Shown here: positions 17,117 through 25,533 of the stretch, piece by piece
How positions within the stretch are numbered: the first letter of the stretch is position 1
How the letters are laid out: each line of letters opens with the position of its first letter
Source: Pseudaminobacter salicylatoxidans
GTDB taxonomy: Bacteria > Pseudomonadota > Alphaproteobacteria > Rhizobiales > Rhizobiaceae
Length of the DNA stretch: 64,000 bases
Assembly (NCBI RefSeq): GCF_003148475.1
Contig: NZ_QGGG01000001.1
Span: forward strand, 1 to 64,000
Direction: 5' to 3'
Position numbers and translations under genes: made by a program
Notes under the pieces: model-generated
The model's database searches: none
The model's input: the letters and a program-made list of their open reading frames with translations, nothing else
Told to the model about the DNA's origin: nothing

Positions 17117-18057
17117 TTCTTTTCCCTCAATATCCAGAGCTGCAACAGCGACACCACGAGCAGAATGGTGAACAGCACCACCGTTTGCGCCGCCGCATAG
17201 CCCATCGCGTAGGAAGAGAAGGCGGTCTGGTAGATCATCAGCACCAGCGGCTTGGTCGAGCCCAGCGGTCCGCCGGGGTCGTTGGTGGTCATGTTGTAGA
17301 CCTGGTCGAAGATGCGCAGGAAGCCGATGGAGGAGAACACCACGAGAAACACCGTGGTGGGCTTCAACAGCGGCAGCGTGATTTTGCGCAGGATCGCCCA
17401 TTCGCCGAGACCGTCGATGCGCGCGGCCTCGTAGAAGGTGTTGGGGATCGCCCTTAGCCCCGCCATGAAGATGATGATCTGGAAGCCGAGCCCCGCCCAG
17501 ATGGCGGTGACCATGATGGACGGCAGCGCCTGATCCACCGAGCGGATGAAGGGGTGCTGGGGGATGCCGAGCGTGCCCAGCACATTGTTTATCACGCCGA
17601 TCGGCGCGGGCTGGTAGAACCAACGCCACACCCAGGCCATGGCGGCGGCCGTGGTGAGATAGGGCAGGAAATAGAGCCCGCGGATCAGCCCGTGCAGGAA
17701 CCGCACGCGATCGAGATGATAGGCAATGACGAAGGAGAGCAGCAGGCTGATCGGCGTGCCGATGACGAGATAGGCGAAGGTGTTCTTGAACACCTTCCAG
17801 AACTGCGGATCGGCGAACAGTTTTTGGTAGTTCGCAAAACCGATGAACTGCGGCGGCTTGAGCAGGTCCCAGTTGGTGAGCGACAGCCAGAACGCCTCGA
17901 TCGTCGGATAGAAGCGGATCACCGAATAGAACAGGATCGGCAGGGCGAGGAAGCTCCACACCCACACCAACCGCTTCGCCCGCATGGAGCGGCGATCCCA
18001 GAAAGAACCGCCGGGGCCGCTTGAAGCCGCCCGCCCTTCAGCCGTCGTCGCCGACAT
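17113..18057 (-). CDS. Sugar-type ABC transporter permease (MalF/UgpA-like)
   Basis: A 314-residue inner-membrane permease with six predicted segments, starting VWSFLALPILFYSVI. It has the EAA loop FYEAARIDGLGEWAILRKITLPLL and the CUT1-typical TNWDLLKPPQFIGFANYQKLF segment. The first ~25 residues are a Gly/Ser-rich cytoplasmic tail. It begins 12 bases after the binding-protein stop and overlaps the next permease by 4 bases (ATGA), so it is part of one transcript with 13695-19320. Confidence 0.94.
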   Translation of the reverse strand: MSATTAEGRAASSGPGGSFWDRRSMRAKRLVWVWSFLALPILFYSVIRFYPTIEAFWLSLTNWDLLKPPQFIGFANYQKLFADPQFWKVFKNTFAYLVIGTPISLLLSFVIAYHLDRVRFLHGLIRGLYFLPYLTTAAAMAWVWRWFYQPAPIGVINNVLGTLGIPQHPFIRSVDQALPSIMVTAIWAGLGFQIIIFMAGLRAIPNTFYEAARIDGLGEWAILRKITLPLLKPTTVFLVVFSSIGFLRIFDQVYNMTTNDPGGPLGSTKPLVLMIYQTAFSSYAMGYAAAQTVVLFTILLVVSLLQLWILREKK

Positions 18058-18069
18058 CTACGTGCTGCC

Positions 18070-19320
18070 TTACGGCTTCGCGGCGTCGATAATGGCCTGC
18101 TCGGCCTCGGCGGCCTGCGCCAGCGAATCCTTCACCGACTGGCCTTCCAACAGGATGCGGTTGGTCATGTCGATGGTGTTCTGACGCTGGGCGACCTCGT
18201 CCACGAACATGGTGGTGTGTGCGTATTCCAGCCCCTTGAGGAACGGCCCGTAGATCGGGTCGGCCAGATTGGCGTCGGTCATGGCGGCCGTGCGGCGCGC
18301 CGGCAACTCGCCCACTTCCTTCAGCCAGATGTCCATCGCCTCGGGCGAAGAGATGTAGGCCAGGAACTTCTTGGCGGCTTCCAGCTTCTCGCCTTCGGTC
18401 TTGGCGCTGATGCCGTTGGCGAAATAGCTGGCATAGTTGGAGCGCACGCCCTCGGCATTGGCCGGCAGCTCGGTCACGCCCCATTCGAAGCCCTCGATGG
18501 ACTTGAAGGCGCCGAGACGAAAGGTGCCGTCGATGGTCATGCCGGCCATGCCGGCGCGGAACGCGGCTTGGCCCTCGTCCATGAAGCCGGCCTGGCCGAT
18601 CTTCTTTTCCGTCTGAAGGTCGGTGTAGAACTTGAGCGCCTTTTCGCCGGCCTCGTCGTTATAGATCACCTTGCGGTCGCCGTCCGTGTAAGGCTCGCCG
18701 CCGAACTGGCGGATCAGCACCTCGCGCCACCACTGATGATCCTGGCCCCCCATGTCGAGGGTGGAACCGGCGACGACGAGATTGCCGCTGGCGTCATGCC
18801 TGGCGATCTTCTCGGCCGCCGCAACGAACTCGTCCAGCGTCTTGGGCGGGTTGTTCGGGTCGAGGCCGGCTTCAGTGAACAGCTTCTTGTTGTAGAACAG
18901 GGCAAGCGAGCGCACGGCGGTCGGCAGGCCGTAATAGTCGTCGCCGCGCTTCATGGCGCTGATGATCGGGAAGAACTCGCTTTCGATCTTGTCGTGGGGG
19001 AAGGCATCGGTCGGCAGAGGCTGCAGGATGCCGCCGGCCGCGAACTTGTCGAGCCAGCCGTAGAAGAGCTGCATGACGTCCGGACCCTGGCCACCCATCT
19101 TCGCCGCGATCACGCGGGTCTGGTAGTCGGCATAGGGAAAGGTCGTCTGCTTGACCGTGATGTCGAGATTGGCCTTCTCGAAATTCTCGATCAGCTTGTC
19201 CATCGCCTTGACGCGGGTGTCGAAGACATACTGCCAGTATTCGATCTCGACGGCCTGGGCCGCGTTAAGCGCCATGGTGCTGAAACCCGCCAGCAGACCG
19301 GCAAACAAAATCTTGCGCAT
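18070..19320 (-). CDS. Sugar-type ABC transporter substrate-binding protein
   Basis: A periplasmic binding protein of 416 residues, first gene of the operon. The N-terminus is a Sec signal peptide ending near AAQA-VEIEYW. Family features of extracellular solute-binding protein 1 include EIEYWQYVFDTRVKAMDKLI, GGQGPDVMQLFYGWL, YYGLPTAVRSLALFYNKKLF and AAKKFLAYISSPEAMDIW. Many aromatic residues line the likely cleft, as expected for a carbohydrate or glycoside ligand, but the ligand cannot be named. It diverges from the ROK gene across a 268-base promoter region. Confidence 0.94.
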   Translation of the reverse strand: MRKILFAGLLAGFSTMALNAAQAVEIEYWQYVFDTRVKAMDKLIENFEKANLDITVKQTTFPYADYQTRVIAAKMGGQGPDVMQLFYGWLDKFAAGGILQPLPTDAFPHDKIESEFFPIISAMKRGDDYYGLPTAVRSLALFYNKKLFTEAGLDPNNPPKTLDEFVAAAEKIARHDASGNLVVAGSTLDMGGQDHQWWREVLIRQFGGEPYTDGDRKVIYNDEAGEKALKFYTDLQTEKKIGQAGFMDEGQAAFRAGMAGMTIDGTFRLGAFKSIEGFEWGVTELPANAEGVRSNYASYFANGISAKTEGEKLEAAKKFLAYISSPEAMDIWLKEVGELPARRTAAMTDANLADPIYGPFLKGLEYAHTTMFVDEVAQRQNTIDMTNRILLEGQSVKDSLAQAAEAEQAIIDAAKP

Positions 19321-19506
19321 ATCAACCTCCAGCTCGCCTCACCGGGGTCCTCCCGCGTGCCGGCATATCCATCCCCTCGGCCCGGCATCGCCCGATGCAA
19401 AGCCCGGCCATCACATCCTCAGGCTGGCCACCTGTGCGGACCATACCTTGCGGCCGGCAAAAAGAGCCAGCTCGCATTCCGCTTACGGTTTCCTGCGGCA
19501 CGCCTT

Positions 19507-19538
19507 TTGTCAATAAGATAATTTACTTGAATTAATCT
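19507..19538. promoter_or_regulatory. Divergent promoter with candidate ROK operator
   Basis: A 23-base imperfect dyad at 19516-19538 has outer arms AGAT/ATCT and inner AA..TT/AA..A symmetry, resembling the AT-rich dyads of XylR/NagC-type ROK repressors. For the ROK gene (plus strand), TTGTCA (19507-19512) and ATTAAT (19531-19536) are 18 bases apart with the dyad over the -10. On the minus strand a perfect TTGACA lies at 19508-19513, facing the importer operon, though its -10 is poor. The site could control both directions. Confidence 0.45.
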
Positions 19539-19588
19539 GTTGTGGATGGCGTCATTGCCGCGTTATCAATCTTGCGGAGCAGGGCAGG

Positions 19589-20821
19589 ATGACCGGAACA
19601 ATGTTTCAATCCGGCGGCACGCATCAGGTCACTCTGGGCAAGAACCCGGAGCGCACCCGCGATCACAACCGCCGGGTCGTTCTGGATGCCGTGCGCCAGC
19701 ACGGCTCGCTGGGCCGCATGCAGATCGCGCGGTTGACGCAGCTTACCGCTCAGGCAATCGCCAATATCGTGGACGAACTCGTTGGCGAGAACCTGCTGAT
19801 GGAGATGGGGCGCCTGCGCTCCGGCCGCGGTCAGCCGCCGATTCAGTTCGCGGTCAACCCCGACGGCGCCATGACCATGGGCGTCGAGATTGCGGCCGAC
19901 CACATGGTCACGACGGTGCTCGACCTTGCCGGCCATCCGCGCTCGCGGCAAATCGCGGCCGTGCGCGACGCGAGCCCCGGGCAGGTCGTCGCGCATCTGC
20001 GTACGAAACTGGAGGCCGTCCGGTCGGCCTTCCGGTCGCCGTTGCTCGGCCTCGGCGTTGTCATGCCCGGCCCCTTCGAGATCGAGGGCATGACCTCGGT
20101 CGGTCCCACCACCCTGCCCGGCTGGGCCGGGATTGATGTCGCGGCTTTCATCGGCGACGCGTGCGGCGAGCCGGTCATCGTGGAGAACGATGCGACCGCC
20201 GCCGCCGTGGGCGAGCGCCTGTTCGGCGCAGGGCGTTCGATCTCCAGCTTCGCCATGATCTACTTCGGCGCGGGCGTCGGCATGGGCATGATTCAGGACG
20301 GCGCGCCCTTTCGCGGTGCCTTCGGCAATGCCGGCGAGATCGGCCATGTCGTGGTCGTGCCGAACGGCAAGGCCTGCGCTTGCGGCCAACACGGCTGCCT
20401 TGAGCGCTATGCCTCGCTGCATGCCTTGCAGGAGCGGCTGGCCGAGGCCGGCATGAGGCCCGCCGACTTCGTCGGGCTTGCGCAACTCCATTCCGAACGC
20501 CACCCGATCCTGCTGGACTGGATGGAGGAGACCGCGACGCGGCTCGCCCCTATGATCGGCATGGTCGAGAACATCATCGATCCCGAAACGGTCGTGCTCG
20601 GCGGCACGCTGCCGGACGCTGTCATCGACGAGATCATCGCGCGCATGGGGCAGTTGCCCATCTCGGTCGCCAGCCGCCGCGCGCGCTCGTTGCCGCGCGT
20701 GCTGCGCGGTCAGACCGGGCAATATACGGCCGCACTCGGGGCCGCCGCGCTGCCGCTTTTCGAAATCACCACACCGAAACTGGAAACATCGGCCGCCGCG
20801 CCTGCAGAGCTCGAAGGCTGA
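19589..20821 (+). CDS. ROK family transcriptional regulator
   Basis: A 410-residue repressor-type ROK protein. An N-terminal winged helix (about 22-85: NRRVVLDAVRQHGSLGRMQIARLTQLTAQAIANIV) precedes a sugar-kinase-like domain. The catalytic-site Asp201 is kept in ENDATAAAVGE, and the zinc motif is complete: His253, Cys263, Cys265, Cys270 (GHVVV...CACGQHGC). ROK regulators bind sugars or amino sugars. It is divergent from the CUT1 importer and 13 bases upstream of the PIG-L gene, so it probably controls import and processing of one glycan-derived ligand. The ATG at 19589 is preceded by GCAGG. Confidence 0.94.
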   Translation: MTGTMFQSGGTHQVTLGKNPERTRDHNRRVVLDAVRQHGSLGRMQIARLTQLTAQAIANIVDELVGENLLMEMGRLRSGRGQPPIQFAVNPDGAMTMGVEIAADHMVTTVLDLAGHPRSRQIAAVRDASPGQVVAHLRTKLEAVRSAFRSPLLGLGVVMPGPFEIEGMTSVGPTTLPGWAGIDVAAFIGDACGEPVIVENDATAAAVGERLFGAGRSISSFAMIYFGAGVGMGMIQDGAPFRGAFGNAGEIGHVVVVPNGKACACGQHGCLERYASLHALQERLAEAGMRPADFVGLAQLHSERHPILLDWMEETATRLAPMIGMVENIIDPETVVLGGTLPDAVIDEIIARMGQLPISVASRRARSLPRVLRGQTGQYTAALGAAALPLFEITTPKLETSAAAPAELEG

Positions 20822-20834
20822 GGGAGGACAAACC

Positions 20835-23240
20835 ATGCTCACCGCACGCGAACGCATCGAACGGCAGAAGGCAAACCCGGCACTGCTGCGGCTTCACCGT
20901 GCGCTGAGCCGGCTGAAATCCACCGTCACCATGATGAACACCGGCGCGCACCCCGATGACGAGCAGAGCGGGCTGCTCGCCTATCTGCGGCTGGGGCTGG
21001 GCATGCGTGTCATCGTCGCCTGCTCCACGCGCGGTGAAGGCGGGCAGAATTCGCTGGGGCCCGAGCGCCTCGGCGCGCTCGGCATGCTGCGGACGCGCGA
21101 GATGGAAGAAGCCGCCCGCGCGCTCGACGCCGACGTGGTCTGGCTGGGCCACGGCCCGGACGATCCGGTGCATGATTTCGGCTTCTCCAAGGACGGCGAC
21201 GGCACTTTCGACCGCTGGGGCGAGGAACGTATCGTGGAACGGCTCGTGCGCGCCTATCGCAGCGAGAGGCCGGACATCGTCGTGCCGACCTTTCTCGACG
21301 TTCCCGGCCAGCATGGCCACCATCGCGCGATGACGCGCGCTGCCGAAGCCGCGATCCGGCTGGCCGCCGATCCGAACGCCTTTCCCGAGCATTTCGCCGA
21401 AGGGCTCACGTCCTGGCAGGTCGCCAAATATTATCTGCCGGCATGGTCGGGTGGCGGCGACACCTATGACGACGAGGTTCCGCCGCCGGACGCGACCGTG
21501 GTGGTGGAAGCGCTGGAGCGCGAGCCGGCGACCGGTGCCGAATATGACCGCATCGGCGAATGGTCGCGCTACTACCACGCCTCACAGGGTATGGGGCACT
21601 GGCGCGAAACCGCCAGGTCGCGCTGGCCGCTGCATCTGCTGATCGCGGCTGGTGAAGCGGGGCCGGAAAGCTCTGTCCTCGACGATCTGCCCGCCTCGCT
21701 GGGCGCGCTGGCGGCGTCGCCCGAGTTTCCCGCGCCGGCCGCGCAGGCGCTTGCTGCCGCTGACGAAGCCATCGGCAAGGCCATCGCTGCTTTCCCGGCG
21801 CGCGATGCAATCATCGGCCATCTTCTTGAAGCCGTTCGCCATCTCGGCGAGGCGCGTGCCCAAATACCGGCATCCTTCACCGCGCTTCACAGTCACAGGC
21901 TGGAGCGCAAGGCGAAAGAAATCGACGCCGCCCTGATTGAAGCCGCCGGCATTTTCGAGCGCGCGGCGCTGTCACCGGCCGCGTTGGCGCCGGGCAAGGC
22001 CGCGACCCTTGCCATCGAGCTCGCGCATAACGGCGCGCGTCCTGCGATGCGCATCAAGCCTGTCCTGCCGCGAGGGGTTGCGGCTGAGGCTGGCGCAAGC
22101 ACCGGCAGCAAGCGCAGCTTTGCGATCACCGCTTCCGGCGACGCGCCCTATTCGCCGCTCTATCCCGCCGCATGGTGGGCGCTTGGCGGCAATGGAGAAG
22201 CGCATGTCGCGCTGGAGGCGGATTTCGGCAACCACACCGCGCATGCGATTTTCGATCTCGAGGAGCCTTTCGCCGTCCAGCCTGCGCACTCGGTCGCGAT
22301 GGAGCCCGAAGCGCTGATCGTGCCCGTCGACGGCTCGCGCCGCGTCTGGCCCATCAGCCCGCGCGTGAGTGGTTCCGACGCAGCGGTTTCCCTTGTCACC
22401 GATGGCGGCTGGACGCTGGCTGGCACTCCCGAAAGCCCGCTGCTACGCGCGCCCGAGACACTTGTGGCAGGGCTGACGACCGTTACCCCGCACGTGGACG
22501 GCAGGGAAGCGTTCCGGCTTACGCCCATCGCCTATCCGCATGTAGGCCGCGTCATCCATCGGCAGCCCGAGGCGCTGCGTGTGCTGACGCTCGACCTCAA
22601 GCTGCCGCATGGCACACGCATCGGTTATGTCGGCGGCGGGGCCGACAGGGTGGGCCTGTGGCTTTCCAGAATGGGGCTCGACGTCACCGAGCTCGATGCG
22701 CGGGAGCTTGCAGGCGACCTGTCGCAATACACTACCATCGTCGTCGGCATCTTTGCCTTCGGCCTGCGCAAGGACCTTGCCGCAGCCACGCAAAGGCTGC
22801 ACCGGTTCGTCGAGGATGGCGGGCATCTGGTGACGCTCTACCACCGCCCGAGCGACGGCTGGAACCCGCTGGCGACGCCGCCTCGACGCCTGGAGATCGG
22901 TTCGCCCTCGCTGCGCTGGCGCGTCACCGACCGGGACGCTGAAGTCACCGTTCTCGAGCCGGAGCACATGCTGCTTAACGGGCCCAACAGGATCACCGCC
23001 GAGGACTGGACCGGCTGGGACAAGGAGCGCGGCCTCTATTTCGTGTCGCGCTGGGATGAAGCCTACACGCCGCTATTGTCCATGCACGACGCCAATGAGC
23101 AGCCGCTTACTGGCGCGCTTGTTTCGGCGGCGATAGGCGCCGGCCGCCATACGCACACCAGCCTGGTGCTGCACCATCAGATGGATCGGCTGGTGCCGGG
23201 CGCGTTCCGCCTGATAGCCAATCTCGTCCAGCCTGCGTGA
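20835..23240 (+). CDS. Large PIG-L (LmbE-like) family N-acetyl hydrolase
   Basis: An 801-residue protein with an N-terminal PIG-L deacetylase domain (about 30-280). Zinc residues are visible in AHPDDE (38-43) and the downstream QHGHH (159-163). The family removes acetyl groups from N-acetylglucosaminyl compounds. Residues about 290-590 look like beta-sandwich domains. Residues about 590-690 (GTRIGYVGGGADRVGLWL, then GGHLVTLYHRP) resemble a class I glutamine-amidotransferase or ThuA-like fold. No clear signal peptide is present. The start follows GGGAGGA. It is co-oriented with ROK and EamA genes and faces a CUT1 importer, suggesting cytosolic deacetylation of an imported amino-sugar conjugate. 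Confidence 0.9.
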   Translation: MLTARERIERQKANPALLRLHRALSRLKSTVTMMNTGAHPDDEQSGLLAYLRLGLGMRVIVACSTRGEGGQNSLGPERLGALGMLRTREMEEAARALDADVVWLGHGPDDPVHDFGFSKDGDGTFDRWGEERIVERLVRAYRSERPDIVVPTFLDVPGQHGHHRAMTRAAEAAIRLAADPNAFPEHFAEGLTSWQVAKYYLPAWSGGGDTYDDEVPPPDATVVVEALEREPATGAEYDRIGEWSRYYHASQGMGHWRETARSRWPLHLLIAAGEAGPESSVLDDLPASLGALAASPEFPAPAAQALAAADEAIGKAIAAFPARDAIIGHLLEAVRHLGEARAQIPASFTALHSHRLERKAKEIDAALIEAAGIFERAALSPAALAPGKAATLAIELAHNGARPAMRIKPVLPRGVAAEAGASTGSKRSFAITASGDAPYSPLYPAAWWALGGNGEAHVALEADFGNHTAHAIFDLEEPFAVQPAHSVAMEPEALIVPVDGSRRVWPISPRVSGSDAAVSLVTDGGWTLAGTPESPLLRAPETLVAGLTTVTPHVDGREAFRLTPIAYPHVGRVIHRQPEALRVLTLDLKLPHGTRIGYVGGGADRVGLWLSRMGLDVTELDARELAGDLSQYTTIVVGIFAFGLRKDLAAATQRLHRFVEDGGHLVTLYHRPSDGWNPLATPPRRLEIGSPSLRWRVTDRDAEVTVLEPEHMLLNGPNRITAEDWTGWDKERGLYFVSRWDEAYTPLLSMHDANEQPLTGALVSAAIGAGRHTHTSLVLHHQMDRLVPGAFRLIANLVQPA

Positions 23241-23247
23241 CGGAAAA

Positions 23248-24198
23248 ATGACCGGGCAGGCGGAACAGGCAACGCGCAGGGCGAACCGTGAGGGGGTCGC
23301 CTGGGTGCTGGCCGACATGGTGCTCGTGTCGGGCGGCATGACGGCGCTCGTCAAGGCGCAGGGCGTGGTCTATCCGGCGTTCCAGCTCGTCTTCATCCGC
23401 GCGCTGATCGGCCTCCTGTTCATCCTGCCGCTGATCTGGCGGCACCGTCATCACATCCGCAACACGCGCCACCCCTGGCGCAACATTTCGCGCATAAGCT
23501 GCAATGCGATCGCGCTGACCAGCCAGTTCCTGGCCTATACGCTGCTGCCGCTGGCGACCGTGAACGCGTTGAGTTTTTCGCGGCCATTGGTGACGATGGC
23601 GATGGCCGCCGTCTTCCTCGGCGAGCGAATCAGCCGACTACGCTGGGCGGGTGCGGGCGTCGCCTTCTGCGGCGTTCTGGTCATGCTGGCGCCCGGTGGC
23701 GTGGACTGGAATGTCGGGCTGCTGGCTGTTGCCGGCACCGTCATCTTCGGCTCGCTGGCGATCATCCAGACGCGCATGCTGCGCGAGGAGAACACCACTG
23801 TGATGATGGTGTTCTATACGGTCGGCCTCGTGGTTCTCACCGCCATTCCGGCAATCTACACCTGGCATCCGGTGAAGGCGGCCGACTGGGTTCCGCTGCT
23901 CGGCATTGGGCTACTGGCGCAGGCCGGGCAATATTGCTTCCTGCGCGCCTACCGGCTGGCCGATGCCAGCGTGCTGGCGCCCATCGGCTATCTGTCGATC
24001 GTGGTGACGGCCATTGCAGGATACATCTTCTTCGGCGAGATCCCCGGAGCACGGGTGATTTTCGGCGCCATCGTGGTTCTCGTCGCACTCCAGACCGCCG
24101 CCTATATCGAACACCGGAAAAAAACTTGGCATCGAGGCCGCTTGATGCCGGAGGCGGGATCGGCTAGGGAGGCTGCGTCGGTTTCCGCAAGGAAGTAA
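23248..24198 (+). CDS. EamA/DMT family transporter
   Basis: A 316-residue inner-membrane protein with about ten hydrophobic segments in two EamA repeats (about 20-150 and 165-290). Typical motifs are FIRALIGLLFILPLIW, SFSRPLVTMAMAAVFLGERIS and PIGYLSIVVTAIAGYIFFGE. Members export or exchange metabolites such as amino acids and nucleotide derivatives. It starts 8 bases after the PIG-L stop, so it is probably in the ROK operon and may remove a by-product. Its last ~25 bases overlap the 5' side of the following cobalamin riboswitch. Confidence 0.9.
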   Translation: MTGQAEQATRRANREGVAWVLADMVLVSGGMTALVKAQGVVYPAFQLVFIRALIGLLFILPLIWRHRHHIRNTRHPWRNISRISCNAIALTSQFLAYTLLPLATVNALSFSRPLVTMAMAAVFLGERISRLRWAGAGVAFCGVLVMLAPGGVDWNVGLLAVAGTVIFGSLAIIQTRMLREENTTVMMVFYTVGLVVLTAIPAIYTWHPVKAADWVPLLGIGLLAQAGQYCFLRAYRLADASVLAPIGYLSIVVTAIAGYIFFGEIPGARVIFGAIVVLVALQTAAYIEHRKKTWHRGRLMPEAGSAREAASVSARK

Positions 24199-24352
24199 CA
24201 GGGAATTCGGCGCTGCCTTTCGGGGCGGCGAAACGAAACTGCCCCCGCAACTGTAGGCGGCCAGTCCCTTCTCGAGCAATGCCACTGGGCGCACCGCGTC
24301 CGGGAAGGTCGAGAGGGACAGTGACCCGTCAGTCAGGAGACCTACCGACACC
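24174..24352 (+). promoter_or_regulatory. Cobalamin (adenosylcobalamin) riboswitch
   Basis: All conserved elements of the B12 aptamer are readable in order: AACAGGGAA (about 24198), GAAACTGCCCCCGCAACTGTA (24235-24255), GCCACTGGG (about 24281), CCGGGAAGG (24300-24308) and the B12 box AGTCAGGAGACCT (24331-24343). GTCGG (24177-24181) can pair with CCGAC (24345-24349) as P1. It precedes a BtuFCD-like importer, the expected target, and should switch the operon off when cobalamin is plentiful. Unusually, the 5' P1 strand lies inside the end of the EamA coding sequence. Confidence 0.93.
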
Positions 24353-24516
24353 CGTAAACTGAACGCGCCGGGCGGGGTGTCCGGGGAGGTCTTGATGATG
24401 TCAGCCATAGCCTGGAATGCAGCGTCAGCGCGTCCATGTGGGCGTGTGGTCGATCATTGCCGTCCCGATCCGAACTGCTCGCGCCCGGCAAGCAACAGAT
24501 CGGAGACCCTTGCGTC
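24353..24516 (+). other. Riboswitch expression platform / 5' leader
   Basis: This 164-base leader separates the B12 aptamer from the btuF-like start. It contains GC-rich segments able to form hairpins (e.g. CGCCGGGCGGGGTGTCCGG near 24368) but no clear terminator with a U run, so control may be by sequestration of the ribosome binding site (GGAGA at about 24502) instead. No credible coding frame is seen. Confidence 0.4.
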
Positions 24517-25533
24517 ATGACAATCAAGCATATGGCATTCACTGCCGCCAGCCTCGCCTTCCTGACGGTCGCCGCCGCCGCCGCGCCCACCACCTATCCC
24601 CTGAATGTCCAGAATTGCGGCGAGACCATCACCTTCCAGCAGACACCGGCAACCACGGTGACAGTCGGCCAGGCAGCCACCGAGGTTCTTTATTCGCTCG
24701 GCCTCGGTGACAAGGTCACCGGCACCTCGGTCTGGTTCAATGAAGTGCTGCCCGAGTTCAAGGATATCAATGATCGCGTCGAGCGGCTGGCCGACAACGA
24801 TCCGAGCTTCGAGAGCGTGGTGGCGAAGAAGCCGGGCCTCGTGGCCGTGCAATATGTCTGGCATGTCGGGCCGGAAGGCATCGTGGCCACCCGCGAGCAG
24901 TTCCACGATATCGGCGTTCCCACTTATGTACTTCCGGCCGATTGCGTGGCCAAGGACAATACGGTCGGGGTTGATGGTACCCGCAGCGAGATGTTCTCGA
25001 CCGCGACCATCTATCAGGGCATCGAGGAACTGGCGGCGATCTTCGACGTGCAGGACAAGGGCGAAGAACTGGTCGCTGCGCTGAAAGCTCGCGAGGCGGC
25101 GTCCATCGAGCAGGCTAAAGCTCTCGACCTCAAGGACGCTTCGGCCGTGTTCTGGTTCTCCAGCGCCGAAATGGACATCGACCCCTATGTTGCCGGGCGC
25201 AAGGGAGCACCGGCCTATATGATGGACAAGCTCGGGGTCAGGAATGTCGTGGAGTCCGACGAGGAATGGCCGGTGGTCGGCTGGGAGACGATTGCCAAGG
25301 CAAATCCGACCATGATCGTCATCGCCCGGATGGATCGCCGCCGCTTCCCGGCCGACGACCATGAAAAGAAGCTTGAATTCCTGAAGACCGATCCTGTCGC
25401 CAGCCAGATGGAAGCAGTGAAGAACAACCGCGTCGTCGTCATGGACGCCCATGCGATGGACGCGACGATCCGCACGATTTCCGGTATCGAAGTGCTGTCA
25501 CAGGCGCTCAGGGACTTCGGGCTGGCCAAGTGA
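24517..25533 (+). CDS. Cobalamin-type ABC transporter substrate-binding protein (BtuF/FecB family)
   Basis: A periplasmic class III (BtuF/FecB fold) binding protein of 338 residues. I start it at ATG 24517, giving a Sec signal peptide ending around AAAAA-PTTYP; the frame is open further up but would cross the leader. Motifs include VGQAATEVLYSLGLGDKVTGTSVWF and VVAKKPGLVAVQYVWHVG. The upstream B12 riboswitch makes a corrinoid the most likely ligand, though related proteins bind siderophores or haem. The permease gene overlaps its stop (GTGA). Confidence 0.9.
   Translation: MTIKHMAFTAASLAFLTVAAAAAPTTYPLNVQNCGETITFQQTPATTVTVGQAATEVLYSLGLGDKVTGTSVWFNEVLPEFKDINDRVERLADNDPSFESVVAKKPGLVAVQYVWHVGPEGIVATREQFHDIGVPTYVLPADCVAKDNTVGVDGTRSEMFSTATIYQGIEELAAIFDVQDKGEELVAALKAREAASIEQAKALDLKDASAVFWFSSAEMDIDPYVAGRKGAPAYMMDKLGVRNVVESDEEWPVVGWETIAKANPTMIVIARMDRRRFPADDHEKKLEFLKTDPVASQMEAVKNNRVVVMDAHAMDATIRTISGIEVLSQALRDFGLAK

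Noticed and set aside
18217-19521. A 434-codon plus-strand frame antisense to the sugar-binding-protein gene
   Set aside because: Its composition is that of a shadow (G, A, R, L, H-rich, no motif), while the opposite strand encodes a complete binding protein with signal peptide.
19532-20857. A 441-codon minus-strand frame opposite the ROK gene
   Set aside because: The ROK protein has every family motif on the plus strand; the reverse frame has none.
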